Below are positions 1 to 7,003 of a stretch of DNA of 10,604 nucleotides, piece by piece (within the stretch, counting starts at the first letter, position 1; each line of letters starts with the position of its first letter). The translations under genes and the position numbers were made by a program. The stretch comes from Pseudomonadota bacterium. Its GTDB lineage: Bacteria > Pseudomonadota > Alphaproteobacteria > Elsterales > Elsteraceae. The stretch spans positions 1 to 10,604 of the forward strand of contig JACQAI010000252.1 in the NCBI GenBank assembly GCA_016195115.1, read 5' to 3'. The notes below the pieces were generated by a model, which made no database searches, was not told the origin of the DNA, and saw only the letters and a list, made by a program, of their open reading frames with translations.

Positions 1-660
1 GGCGTAGGCCGCGATCGCGACCTCGCCGCCAAGCGCATACTCGGCCTCGGGCAGCGCGTCGGCCGTGGTCACGAGGCCGCCCGGGAACGCCGGCAGGTCG
101 TCGCGGCGCGGCCACCAGTTGAACACCCATTCGTAGAGCGCGATCGCCACCCGGCTGGCCGGGTTGGTTGGCTCGATCTCGGGCAGCGGCGTCACCTGCA
201 CGAGGCCGCCTTGGCGGCCGAGCAGCTGCGAATCGACGACCAGGTTGCCGTTGGCGTCGAACAACCGGACGCGCCCGCTGGTCGGCTCGGCGAGCCGCCG
301 CACCAGCGCCTGGGCGACCGGATAGTCGAGTCCCGGCGCCCCGGCGTCGGTGAGCTCGGTAGCGCCCTCGCCGAGCGCGCCGGCGATCAGCCGCGCCTGC
401 ACCTCGAGCGCGTCGAACTCGCCCTCGGTCAGGCTCTGCTGGTAGCGGTCGAGATAGAGCAGCCCGGCGGCAAGGATGACGAGCGCCAGCGCATTGACCG
501 CGAGAACCCGCACGGTGAGCGGCGACAGGCCGCGCCGCCGGCGCCGGAGCGCGCTCCGGCGCGGCGCCGGCGTCTCCAGGCGCAGGCGCGGCGCCGCCAC
601 GGGACGCCCGGGCTCGACGGGTGGCTCGACCTTGGGCTTTTCCTCGACCGCCTGGTCCAT
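1..660 (-). CDS. chvG: ChvG-type sensor histidine kinase, N-terminal 220 residues (3' end outside window)
   Basis: Membrane sensor kinase partner of the adjacent response regulator. In Alphaproteobacteria ChvG/ChvI (ExoS/ChvI) controls cell-envelope, exopolysaccharide and acid-stress genes; that role is family knowledge. Seen here: an acidic, Pro-rich cytosolic start (MDQAVEEKPKVEPPVEPG), an Arg-rich stretch at about residues 34-43, then RGLSPLTVRVLAVNALALVI leading a transmembrane helix at about 50-70. It continues into a periplasmic stimulus-sensing region (YQQSLTEGEFDALEVQARLI at 73-92, then LDYPVAQALVRRL). The dimerisation and ATPase domains lie off the left edge. The ATG at 660 is 15 bp after the chvI stop, with only a weak GGAAC-like Shine-Dalgarno. 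The frame is open exactly to base 1. The family is assigned from the juxtamembrane motif plus the neighbouring ChvI. Confidence 0.88.
   Translation of the reverse strand, partial: MDQAVEEKPKVEPPVEPGRPVAAPRLRLETPAPRRSALRRRRRGLSPLTVRVLAVNALALVILAAGLLYLDRYQQSLTEGEFDALEVQARLIAGALGEGATELTDAGAPGLDYPVAQALVRRLAEPTSGRVRLFDANGNLVVDSQLLGRQGGLVQVTPLPEIEPTNPASRVAIALYEWVFNWWPRRDDLPAFPGGLVTTADALPEAEYALGGEVAIAAYA
541..562. repeat. Perfect 22-bp palindrome inside chvG
   Basis: Bases 541-551 (gcgccggagcg) are followed directly by their exact reverse complement at 552-562. The palindrome lies in the codons for the cytosolic Arg-rich stretch (RRSALRR) just before the transmembrane helix. In such GC-rich, arginine-coding DNA it may be chance. 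No function is claimed. Confidence 0.6.
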
Positions 661-675
661 GCGTTCCAGCGTGGG

Positions 676-1368
676 TTATGCGCCGGAGAACTTGTACCCC
701 ACGCCGTACAGGGTTTCGATGTCGCCGAACTCGGGGTCGAGCGCCTTGAACTTCTTGCGCAGGCGCTTGATGTGGCTGTCGATGGTGCGGTCGTCGACAT
801 AGCCGCCGTCGCCGTAGGCGGCGTCGAGCAGCTGGTCGCGGCTTTTGACGTGCCCCGGACGCTGTGCCAGCGCCTTCAGGATCTCGAACTCGGTCACCGT
901 CAGATCGATGTCGCGACCGTCCCAGCGGCAGCCGTGGCGGTGCTGGTCGAGCACCAAGCGGCCGCGCACCATCAGGCCGTCGCCGTCGTCGCCCTGGCCG
1001 GCCTCGCGCCGACGCAGCAACGCGCGGATGCGCGCGATCAACAGCGCCTGGCTGAACGGCTTGCGGATGTAGTCGTCGGCGCCGAGCGCCAGGCCCTGGA
1101 GCTCGTCGTCCTCCTCATCCTTCGAGGTCAGGAAGATGACCGGCAGCAACGTGGTCTTGCGCAGCCGGCTCAGCAGCTCGAGACCATCGAGCCGCGGCAT
1201 CTTGATGTCGAGCACGGCGACGTCGACCGGCTTGGCCTGCAGCGCCTTGAGCGCGGTTTCGCCGTCCTCGTAGGTCCGCACCGTGAAGCCTTCGGCCTCG
1301 AGCGCCATGGCGACCGAGGTCAGGATGTGGCGGTCGTCGTCGACCAGCGCGATGGTCGGTCCAGCCAT
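676..1368 (-). CDS. chvI: ChvI-type response regulator (receiver plus OmpR winged helix)
   Basis: DNA-binding response regulator of 230 residues, expected to be phosphorylated by the downstream kinase. The receiver domain (about 4-118) has the acidic pocket D10-D11-D12, phospho-acceptor D54 in VLDIKMPRLDG, the switch Thr T81 in FLTSKDEEDDE, and K103 in RKPF. The C-terminal OmpR/PhoB winged helix (about 128-228) has LTVTEFEILKALAQRPGHV, then SRDQLLDAAYG, the recognition helix DRTIDSHIKRLRKKF, and the closing LYGVGYKF wing. DDRTIDSHIKR and ETLYGVGYKF are characteristic of alphaproteobacterial ChvI. Length is normal for the family. The ATG at 1368 has a strong Shine-Dalgarno. The gene sits 15 bp before chvG and directly after pcuC on the same strand, so co-transcription is likely. 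Confidence 0.95.
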   Translation of the reverse strand: MAGPTIALVDDDRHILTSVAMALEAEGFTVRTYEDGETALKALQAKPVDVAVLDIKMPRLDGLELLSRLRKTTLLPVIFLTSKDEEDDELQGLALGADDYIRKPFSQALLIARIRALLRRREAGQGDDGDGLMVRGRLVLDQHRHGCRWDGRDIDLTVTEFEILKALAQRPGHVKSRDQLLDAAYGDGGYVDDRTIDSHIKRLRKKFKALDPEFGDIETLYGVGYKFSGA

Positions 1369-1374
1369 GGGTTA

Positions 1375-1381
1375 TCTCCTC
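1375..1381 (-). promoter_or_regulatory. Ribosome-binding site of chvI, overlapping the pcuC stop codon
   Basis: GAGGAGA on the minus strand, 6 nt before the chvI ATG. The upstream pcuC TGA (1380-1382) lies within it. Ribosomes finishing pcuC would therefore reach the chvI start, which supports translational coupling. Confidence 0.8.
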
Positions 1382-1898
1382 AGGAGCCGGGCGGCTTGTG
1401 ATGCATCGGACTGCCGCCGCCCTCGCCCGGCCCGCGCGCGCCGGCGCGCTCGACCGGCACCATGATCTCGATGCGCCCGGCGCGCTCGAACTGCAAGGTC
1501 AAGGGAAAGCGCTCGCCGGCCTTCAGGGCGTCCTTGAGGTCGAACAGCATGACGTGCAGCCCGCCCGGCTGCAGCACCGTCGGCGCGCCGGGCTGGACCT
1601 CGACGGCGCCGACCGGGCGCATCTGCATGACGTTGTCGTGCATCATATGGGCGTGGAGCTCGCCGACGGCGGCGACCGGGGTCTCGACCTTGACCAGGCG
1701 ATCGGGCGTGGCGCCGACCGCCTCGAGCGTGAAGTAGGCCGCCCCAACGCGCGAATTGCCGGCGGTGGCGCGCGCCCAGGGGCGCTCGATACGGACGTCG
1801 CCGACCCGGTAGTCCTCGGCCAGGGCGGGCGCCGTAGCGGCCAGGACGCCGACCAGGGCGAGCGCGAGGCGGGACAGCAGGCGGGGGGCGGGGCTCAT
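1380..1898 (-). CDS. pcuC: Periplasmic PCuAC-family copper chaperone
   Basis: Exported copper-binding protein of 172 residues. PCuAC proteins bind Cu(I) in the periplasm and help load copper into cytochrome oxidase, usually with ScoI/SenC. Residues 1-27 form a Sec signal peptide (Arg residues, hydrophobic LALALVGVLAATAPALA, likely cut after A27). The domain starts with the typical VRIERPWARAT (35-45). The copper site H-X10-M-X21-H-X-M is exact: H82, M93, H115 and M117. Extra H84, M85, M86 and H87 enrich it, and the Gly-rich tail ends SPMHHKPPGS, offering further ligands. No strong Shine-Dalgarno precedes the ATG. No SCO gene is present in the window. It is the first gene of the presumed pcuC-chvI-chvG unit and is divergent from the HugZ-like gene. 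Confidence 0.93.
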   Translation of the reverse strand: MSPAPRLLSRLALALVGVLAATAPALAEDYRVGDVRIERPWARATAGNSRVGAAYFTLEAVGATPDRLVKVETPVAAVGELHAHMMHDNVMQMRPVGAVEVQPGAPTVLQPGGLHVMLFDLKDALKAGERFPLTLQFERAGRIEIMVPVERAGARGPGEGGGSPMHHKPPGS

Positions 1899-2011
1899 GG
1901 GGCTTGTCCAGCGGAGGTGACGGCTAGATATCGGGTGGCGGCGGGACGGTTTCGAGACGTCGTGGCAGTATGTTGCGCGATTGCGGCAATTTTTAGCGAA
2001 AGGCGCCGGCG
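1899..2011. promoter_or_regulatory. Divergent intergenic region between pcuC and the HugZ-like gene
   Basis: These 113 bp must hold the promoters for both directions. They are locally AT-richer near 1965-1997 than their surroundings. I see no clear sigma70 pair on either strand. The clearest structure is an 11-bp perfect palindrome ATTGC-G-GCAAT at 1980-1990, placed just before the HugZ-like Shine-Dalgarno GAAAGG (1998-2003). It could be an operator but is short enough to be chance. Confidence 0.4.
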
Positions 2012-2743
2012 ATGACGGACACTCCAGGGGCGATCGCGCGCGGCCTGATCCGGGCGGCCGACCGGGCGGTGCTGGCGAGCAGCTTGGCGCGCCCCGGGCT
2101 CGCCGGCTGGCCCTACGGCTCGTTGGTGCTGGTCGCGACCGACCACGATCTCAGCCCCCTGCTGCTGATCTCCGACCTCGCCGATCATACCCGCAACATC
2201 GCCCAGGAGCCGCGGGTGTCGCTGCTGTTCGACGGCACTGCCGGGGTCGCCGATCCCCTGACCGCGGCGCGTCTGAGCGTGCTGGGAACCTGCGCCCGGG
2301 ACAACGCGCCGGGCGCCCGCGCGCGCTTCCTCGCGCGCCACCCGTCGGCCGAGGCTTACGCCGGGTTCGGCGATTTCCACCTCTACCGCGTGACCCTCGA
2401 GGCCGCCCACCTGGTCGCCGGCTTCGGGCGGATTCATTGGCTGAGCGCGGCGGACGTGGCGCCGTCGGCGCCGCCGGCGGCCCTCGTCGTCGCCGAGCCC
2501 GACATCGTCGCGCACATGAACCAGGATCACGCCGACGCGCTCGACGCCTACGCGCACGGGCTGCTCGGCCGAACCGGGACCGGCTGGCGCATGACTGGGA
2601 TCGACGCCGAGGGCTGCGACCTGCGGCGCGCCGGCGAGGTCGCGCGCGTGGCCTTCGCGCAGCCGATCAGCGATCCCGAAGGCGCGCGCGCCGAGCTCGT
2701 GCGCCTGGTCAAAGAAGCGCGCGCAGCCTTGTCTAAGTCCTAA
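2012..2743 (+). CDS. HugZ-family split-barrel protein with C-terminal DUF2470 domain
   Basis: Soluble 243-residue protein. Residues about 10-145 match the pyridoxamine-5'-phosphate-oxidase-like FMN/heme-binding split barrel: PYGSLVLVATDHDLSPLLLI, then SDLADHTRNIAQEPRVSLLF, and later FGDFHLYRVTLEAAHLVAGF. Residues about 160-240 form a DUF2470 domain, recognised by IVAHMNQDHADAL (H168, H173) and the closing RAELVRLVKEAR helix. Family members include HugZ heme-degrading enzymes and plant glutamyl-tRNA-reductase-binding proteins, so a role in heme or tetrapyrrole metabolism is inferred, not shown. Oxidoreductase activity on another substrate is equally possible. The ATG at 2012 follows GAAAGG with 8-nt spacing. 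It is divergent from pcuC, and its TAA overlaps the TAG of the convergent cyclophilin gene by 4 bp. Confidence 0.87.
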   Translation: MTDTPGAIARGLIRAADRAVLASSLARPGLAGWPYGSLVLVATDHDLSPLLLISDLADHTRNIAQEPRVSLLFDGTAGVADPLTAARLSVLGTCARDNAPGARARFLARHPSAEAYAGFGDFHLYRVTLEAAHLVAGFGRIHWLSAADVAPSAPPAALVVAEPDIVAHMNQDHADALDAYAHGLLGRTGTGWRMTGIDAEGCDLRRAGEVARVAFAQPISDPEGARAELVRLVKEARAALSKS

Positions 2744-3294
2744 TTTGCGTCGGCGGCAACGCGCAGGCTGACGATCTTGTCGGGGTTGGTGACCGTGCCG
2801 CTGCGCGGCGCGCCCTTCTTGATCTTGTCGACGAACTCCATGCCCGAGACGACCTTGCCCCACACCGTGTACTGGCCATCGAGGAAGTTGGCCGGCGCGA
2901 AGCAGATGAAGAACTGGCTGTCGGCGCTATCGTTGTCGCCGCCGACCCGCGCCATCGACACGGTGCCGCGCACGTGCGGCTCGCGGTTGAACTCGGCCTT
3001 CAGCTTGTTGCCCGATCCCGGCCCACTGCCGGTTCCCGTCGGATCGCCGGTCTGCGCCATGAACCCCTCCATGACGCGATGGAACACGACGCCATCGTAG
3101 TACTTCTTGCGGACCAGCGCCTTGATCTGCGCGACGTGCTTGGGCGCCAGGTCGGGGCGCATCTCGATCACCACCGGACCGCCGACGCTGGTCTGCATGA
3201 TCAGCGTGTTCTCCTTGTTCTGCTGCGCCGCCGCCGGCAGCGCCAGCGCGACGAGGACGGCGGCGACCGAAGCAACGCGAGCCCACACGCTCAT
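2740..3294 (-). CDS. Exported cyclophilin-type peptidyl-prolyl cis-trans isomerase
   Basis: Prolyl isomerase of 184 residues that should act in the periplasm. Residues 1-23 form a signal peptide (VASVAAVLVALALPAAA, cut before Q24). The cyclophilin domain follows: VVIEMRPDLAPKHV (41-54), the catalytic block FHRVMEGFMAQTGDPTGTG with R73, F78 and Q81, then VSMAR, SADSQFFICF and FLDGQYTVWGKV. Length is normal for bacterial single-domain cyclophilins. The ATG (3292-3294) shares ATGA with the TGA of the upstream cyclophilin, so the two are translationally coupled, and this signal-peptide start is preferred over longer readings. Its TAG overlaps the stop of the convergent HugZ-like gene. It is clearly a diverged duplicate of its neighbour. 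Confidence 0.93.
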   Translation of the reverse strand: MSVWARVASVAAVLVALALPAAAQQNKENTLIMQTSVGGPVVIEMRPDLAPKHVAQIKALVRKKYYDGVVFHRVMEGFMAQTGDPTGTGSGPGSGNKLKAEFNREPHVRGTVSMARVGGDNDSADSQFFICFAPANFLDGQYTVWGKVVSGMEFVDKIKKGAPRSGTVTNPDKIVSLRVAADAN

Positions 3295-3854
3295 TTCTGC
3301 GCTCCCTTGACGTCGGCCGCGACCGCCATCGATTTGATCTTGTCCGGATCCGCGACGGTGCCGCTGCCCGACGCGCCCCGCTTGATCTTGTCGACGTGCT
3401 CCATGCCGACGATCACCTCGCCCCACATGGTGTACTGACCATCGAGGTGCGGCGCCGCCTCGAAGACGATGAAGAACTGGCTGTCGGCGCTGTTGGGATC
3501 CTGGGCACGCGCCATCGAGCACGCGCCGCGCACATGGCGTCCCGAATTGAACTCGGCCTTCAGCTTCTGGCCCGAGCCGCCGGTGCCGGTGCCGGTCGGA
3601 TCGCCGGTCTGGGCCATGAAGCCCTCGATGACGCGGTGGAACACGATGCCGTCGTAAAATTTCTGACGCGCCAGCTCCTTGATGCGCGCGACGTGATTGG
3701 GCGCCAGGTCGGGCCGCAGATGGATGACGACGCGGCCGCTCTCGAGCTCGAGATAGAGCCGGTTCTCCAGGTCGCTGTCGGGCGCCGCCTCGGTCGCCGA
3801 TTTAACCGGTTTAACGCTGGATTTATCGGCTTTCTTCGACTTGCGCTTGGCCAT
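3291..3854 (-). CDS. Cytosolic cyclophilin-type peptidyl-prolyl cis-trans isomerase with Lys-rich N-terminus
   Basis: Prolyl isomerase of 187 residues. It has no signal peptide; instead residues 1-28 are a charged, probably disordered tail (MAKRKSKKADKSSVKPVKSA). The cyclophilin fold follows: LELESGRVVIHLRPDLAPNHV, catalytic FHRVIEGFMAQTGDPTGTG with R74, F79 and Q82, then CSMARAQDPNSADSQFFIVF and HLDGQYTMWGEV. The ATG at 3854 is chosen because GAGGG (3861-3865) sits 6 nt upstream; a longer reading to about 3911 would run into the end of polA and lacks such a site. It lies 53 bp after polA on the same strand with no terminator between, and overlaps the exported cyclophilin by 4 bp. The pair covers both compartments. 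Confidence 0.93.
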   Translation of the reverse strand: MAKRKSKKADKSSVKPVKSATEAAPDSDLENRLYLELESGRVVIHLRPDLAPNHVARIKELARQKFYDGIVFHRVIEGFMAQTGDPTGTGTGGSGQKLKAEFNSGRHVRGACSMARAQDPNSADSQFFIVFEAAPHLDGQYTMWGEVIVGMEHVDKIKRGASGSGTVADPDKIKSMAVAADVKGAQK

Positions 3855-3907
3855 GAAGAGCCCTCGAAAAGACGGGACGCGCAACTTGAACCCCACATTT
3901 GCGGCCG

Positions 3908-6703
3908 TCAATGCGCCTCGGCCCAGGTCGCGCCCGAGCCGGCCTCGGCGACCAGCGGCACCGACAGCGCGACCGCGCTTTCCATGACTTTGCGCACCGC
4001 GGCGGCGGTGTCGTCGACCTGCTTGTCGGGGACCTCGAACAGGAGCTCGTCGTGGACCTGCAGCAGCATCTTGGCATCGAGCTTGGCGGCGGCGAGCGCG
4101 TCAGGCACGCGGATCATGGCGCGCTTGATGACGTCGGCGGCCGAGCCCTGGATCGGCGCGTTGATCGCCTGGCGCTCGGCGAAGGCGCGCTTGGCCGGGT
4201 TCTTCTCGTTGATGCCCGGGACGTGGCACTTGCGCCCGAACAGGGTTTTGACGAAGCCGTGGGTGCGCGCGAACGTGCGGCACGCGTCCATGTAGACGCG
4301 CACGCCGGGATAGCGCTCAAAATAGGCGCGGATGTAGTCCTGCGCCTCGCCCGGCGCGCAGCCGAGGTACTTCGACAGCCCGAACGCGCTGATGCCGTAG
4401 ATGATGCCGAAATTGATCGCCTTGGCCTTGCGCCGGGTCTCCTTGTCGAGCGTCTCGAGCGGCACGTTGAAGACCTGGCTCGCGGTCAGCGCGTGGATGT
4501 CGACGCCCTGGCGAAAAGCGTCTTTCAGAAGCGCGATATCGGCGATCTCGGCGAGCAGCCTGAGCTCGATCTGGCTGTAGTCGACCGACAGCAGCTTGGC
4601 GCCCTTGTCGGCGACAAACGCCGAGCGGATCAATCGGCCTTCCTCGGTGCGCACCGGGATGTTCTGCAGGTTGGGGTCGTTCGACGACAGCCGCCCGGTC
4701 GACGCCACCGCCAGCGCGTAGCTGGTGTGGACGCGCCCGCCACGATCGATCTCCTCGACCAGCGCGTCGGCGTAGGTCGACTTCAGCTTCGAGGTCTGGC
4801 GCCAGTCGAGAACGCGTGCCGGCAGGTCGTGCGCCTCGGCCAGCGGATCGAGGATGTCGGAGTGGGTCGACCAGTCGCCGTTCTTGGAGCGCCGGCCGCC
4901 CGGGAGTTTTTGCTCCTCGAAGAGCACGACGCCGAGCTGCTTGGGCGAGCCGATGTTGAAGCTGCGCCCGGCGAGCTTGAAGATCTCGGTCTCGAGGCCG
5001 GCGATGCGCGTGGCGAACTCGCCCGACAGGCGCTTCAAGGCGGTGCGGTCGACCTTGACGCCGCGGCGCTCCATGTCGGCGATGATCGGCACCAGCGGCC
5101 GCTCGATGGTCTCGTAGAGCGCCGTCACGCGCGCCCCGACCAGCAGCGGTTTCAGGCGCTTGTGCAGCCGGAGCGCGATGTCGGCGATCTCGGCGGCGTA
5201 ACCGAGCGCGGCCTCGGGCGCCACCTCGGCGAAGCCGATCTGGCTCTTGCCGCTGCCGACCAGGCCTTTGAGCTCGGCCATGGCGTGGCCGAAGTGCAGC
5301 TGGGCGAGCTCGTCGAGATCGTGGCCGTGCAGGCCGCCTTCGAGCGCGTAGGACAGCAGCATGGCGTCGTCGAACGGCGTCACCGCGACGTCGCCGAGCC
5401 CGCGCAAGGCCCGTTTGACGTCATGTCCAATCTTAAGCACGCCGGGGTCGGCGAAGAGCGGCGCCAGCTGCTCGAGCGCGGCCGCCGGCGCCAGCTGCTT
5501 GAGCGGCGTGGCGGCCGCGAGGTCGAGGCCGCTGGCACCCGGCACGACGTGACCGAGCGGCACGTAGCAGGCGTCGCCGTCGCCGAGCGCGAGCGCGACA
5601 CCGACCAGCGCCGGCTCGATGCGCGTGCCGCCGGTGGTGACCGCCAGCCCGACGTACCCCTGCTCGCGGGCGCGCGCGATCCAACCGTCGAGCGCGGTCG
5701 TGTCCTGCACCAGCATGTAGCGCACCGGCGCCGGCTCGACGACGGCGGGCGGCGGCGGCGGCGTACCGGCCGCGGCGCCGCGCACGATCAGGCCGCCGTC
5801 GAGGCGTTCGATCAGCTTGCGAAATTCCTGGGCCTGGAAGAAGGCGCGCAGGGTCTCGGTGTCGGGCGCGCGCTTGACCAGGGCGTCGATCGGCATCGGC
5901 AGCGCGAGGTCGTCCTTGAGCGTGACCAACGTGAGGCTGATGCGCGCGTTCTTTTCGTTCTCCTTGAGGGTCTCGCGGCGCTTCGGCTGCTTGATCTCGT
6001 CGACGTGGGCGTAGAGCCCGTCGAGGTCGCCGTACTGGTTGATCAGCTCGGCCGCGGTCTTGACGCCGATGCCGCGCACGCCCGGCACGTTGTCGGTCGG
6101 ATCGCCGCACAGCGCCTGGACCTGGATCACCTTGTCGGGCCCGACGCCGAAGCGCTCCATGACCTCGGCGGCGCCGATGCGGCGGTTCTTGATCGGATCG
6201 AGCATGGCGATGCGGTCGGTGACGAGCTGCATCAGGTCCTTGTCGGACGACACGATGGTGACGTCGTCGCCCGCCGCGACCGCGGCCTTGGCGTAGGACG
6301 CGATCAGGTCGTCGGCCTCAAAGCCCTTGAGCTCGATGCACGGCACGTTGAAGGCGCGCACCGCCTCGCGGATCAACGGGAACTGCGGCGCCAGCTCGGG
6401 CGGCGTCTCGGGCCGGTGGGCCTTGTATTCGGCGTAGAGCTCGTTGCGGAAGGTGTGCTCGCTGGCGTCGAAGATCACCGCCAAGCGGCCGGCCTTGGTG
6501 TCCTCGAGCAGCTTGATGAGCATGGTGGTGAAGCCGAACACGGCATTGACCGGCGTGCCGTCGCCGCGCGTCATCGGCGGCAGCGCGTGGAAGGCGCGGA
6601 AGATGTAGCCCGAACCGTCGACCAGATAGAGGTGGCGCGAGCCGGCGCCGGCCGCCGAGGGCGGGCGAGCGGGGCTGTCGGCTGCGGTGTCGACTTGATC
6701 CAT
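3908..6703 (-). CDS. polA: DNA polymerase I with degenerate 3'-5' exonuclease site
   Basis: Repair and Okazaki-fragment polymerase, 931 residues, full length. The N-terminal 5' nuclease (about 22-310) begins YLVDGSGYIFRAFHALPP (D29) and contains the conserved FEADDLIASYA, SSDKDLMQLV, GDPTDNVPGVRGIGVKTA and helix-hairpin-helix region. The polymerase domain (about 540-931) has VDYSQIELRL with D708, the O-helix RRKAKAINFGIIYG, and LLQVHDELLFEVP with D885. Both metal-binding Asp residues are present. The middle domain (about 325-520) has the 3'-5' exonuclease fold but not its active site: motif I reads GLAVTTGGT around 352-360 instead of DTET, motif II HDVKRA puts Ala at 432 where NxKYD ends in Asp, and motif III YAAEI puts Ile at 506 where YxxxD is expected. 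The ATG at 6703 is preferred over the GTG at 6724 because of its Shine-Dalgarno. It lies 58 bp after the zinc-finger gene. Confidence 0.97.
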   Translation of the reverse strand: MDQVDTAADSPARPPSAAGAGSRHLYLVDGSGYIFRAFHALPPMTRGDGTPVNAVFGFTTMLIKLLEDTKAGRLAVIFDASEHTFRNELYAEYKAHRPETPPELAPQFPLIREAVRAFNVPCIELKGFEADDLIASYAKAAVAAGDDVTIVSSDKDLMQLVTDRIAMLDPIKNRRIGAAEVMERFGVGPDKVIQVQALCGDPTDNVPGVRGIGVKTAAELINQYGDLDGLYAHVDEIKQPKRRETLKENEKNARISLTLVTLKDDLALPMPIDALVKRAPDTETLRAFFQAQEFRKLIERLDGGLIVRGAAAGTPPPPPAVVEPAPVRYMLVQDTTALDGWIARAREQGYVGLAVTTGGTRIEPALVGVALALGDGDACYVPLGHVVPGASGLDLAAATPLKQLAPAAALEQLAPLFADPGVLKIGHDVKRALRGLGDVAVTPFDDAMLLSYALEGGLHGHDLDELAQLHFGHAMAELKGLVGSGKSQIGFAEVAPEAALGYAAEIADIALRLHKRLKPLLVGARVTALYETIERPLVPIIADMERRGVKVDRTALKRLSGEFATRIAGLETEIFKLAGRSFNIGSPKQLGVVLFEEQKLPGGRRSKNGDWSTHSDILDPLAEAHDLPARVLDWRQTSKLKSTYADALVEEIDRGGRVHTSYALAVASTGRLSSNDPNLQNIPVRTEEGRLIRSAFVADKGAKLLSVDYSQIELRLLAEIADIALLKDAFRQGVDIHALTASQVFNVPLETLDKETRRKAKAINFGIIYGISAFGLSKYLGCAPGEAQDYIRAYFERYPGVRVYMDACRTFARTHGFVKTLFGRKCHVPGINEKNPAKRAFAERQAINAPIQGSAADVIKRAMIRVPDALAAAKLDAKMLLQVHDELLFEVPDKQVDDTAAAVRKVMESAVALSVPLVAEAGSGATWAEAH

Positions 6704-6706
6704 GAG

Positions 6707-6713
6707 CTCTCCC
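6707..6713 (-). promoter_or_regulatory. Ribosome-binding site that fixes the polA start
   Basis: GGGAGAG on the minus strand, 3 nt before the ATG at 6701-6703 counting from its last G (about 5 nt from the GGAG core). The in-frame GTG seven codons upstream (6722-6724) has no comparable site and would bury this one in coding sequence. Confidence 0.65.
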
Positions 6714-6761
6714 GCGCCCGACACTAGGGCCGGACGGACCGATCGCGCGCGGCCGGCCGTG

Positions 6762-6950
6762 TCAGTGACCGGCGCGCGCGGCGCCTGCTTGCAACAGATA
6801 GCGGCGGCCGCAATAGGGGCAGTCGATCACGCCGCTGGTCGTGATGTTGAGGTAGACCCGCGGGTGGCCGAGCGCGCCGCCACCGCCGTCGCAGGCGACC
6901 ACCGGGTCGGCGACGGTGATGATCTCGGTCGGTTCCTTGAGCTCGGCCAT
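6762..6950 (-). CDS. zf-CHCC zinc-finger domain protein (NDUFS6-like)
   Basis: Small 62-residue protein of the zf-CHCC family, whose eukaryotic relative is the complex I accessory subunit NDUFS6. Seen: TEIITVADPVVACDGGGGAL, GHPRVYLNI and GVIDCPYCGRRYLL, giving zinc ligands C20, H29, C44 and C47 in the usual C-X8-H-X14-C-X2-C order. The whole protein is this one domain plus a short Ala/Arg/His tail. The bacterial role is not firmly known; assembly or stability of NADH dehydrogenase is a possibility from the mitochondrial homologue. The ATG at 6950 directly precedes the domain; a longer reading to 7031 would start upstream of the promoter. It heads the cluster with polA, 58 bp away on the same strand. 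Confidence 0.9.
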   Translation of the reverse strand: MAELKEPTEIITVADPVVACDGGGGALGHPRVYLNITTSGVIDCPYCGRRYLLQAGAARAGH

Positions 6951-7003
6951 AAGCGGTCCCCGGCTGCGCGGCCCGCTGGCGCATTGACCCCCGGGCCGAG
7001 CGG

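Noticed and set aside
211..1401. A 396-codon open frame on the plus strand across chvG and chvI
   Set aside because: Antisense shadow: it spans two genes and their intergenic gap and has no recognisable domain.
1895..2863. A 322-codon open frame on the minus strand opposite the HugZ-like gene
   Set aside because: Low-complexity Arg/Gly/Ala sequence that crosses the divergent promoter region and the convergent stop codons. The plus-strand HugZ-like protein explains the coding signal.
3855..3907. TTGACG near the polA stop as a -35 for a cyclophilin promoter
   Set aside because: At 17-bp spacing the -10 position reads CAAGTT, a poor match. Read-through from polA is enough to explain expression.
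6704..6724. GTG at 6724 as the polA start
   Set aside because: No Shine-Dalgarno upstream, and the seven extra codons contain the GGGAGAG site that fits the ATG at 6703.
3899..6727. A 942-codon open frame on the plus strand opposite polA
   Set aside because: It mirrors polA almost exactly. Its composition (Arg, Asp, Val, Gly, Leu rich, no domain) is what the complement of GC-rich coding DNA yields, while the minus strand encodes unmistakable PolA motifs.
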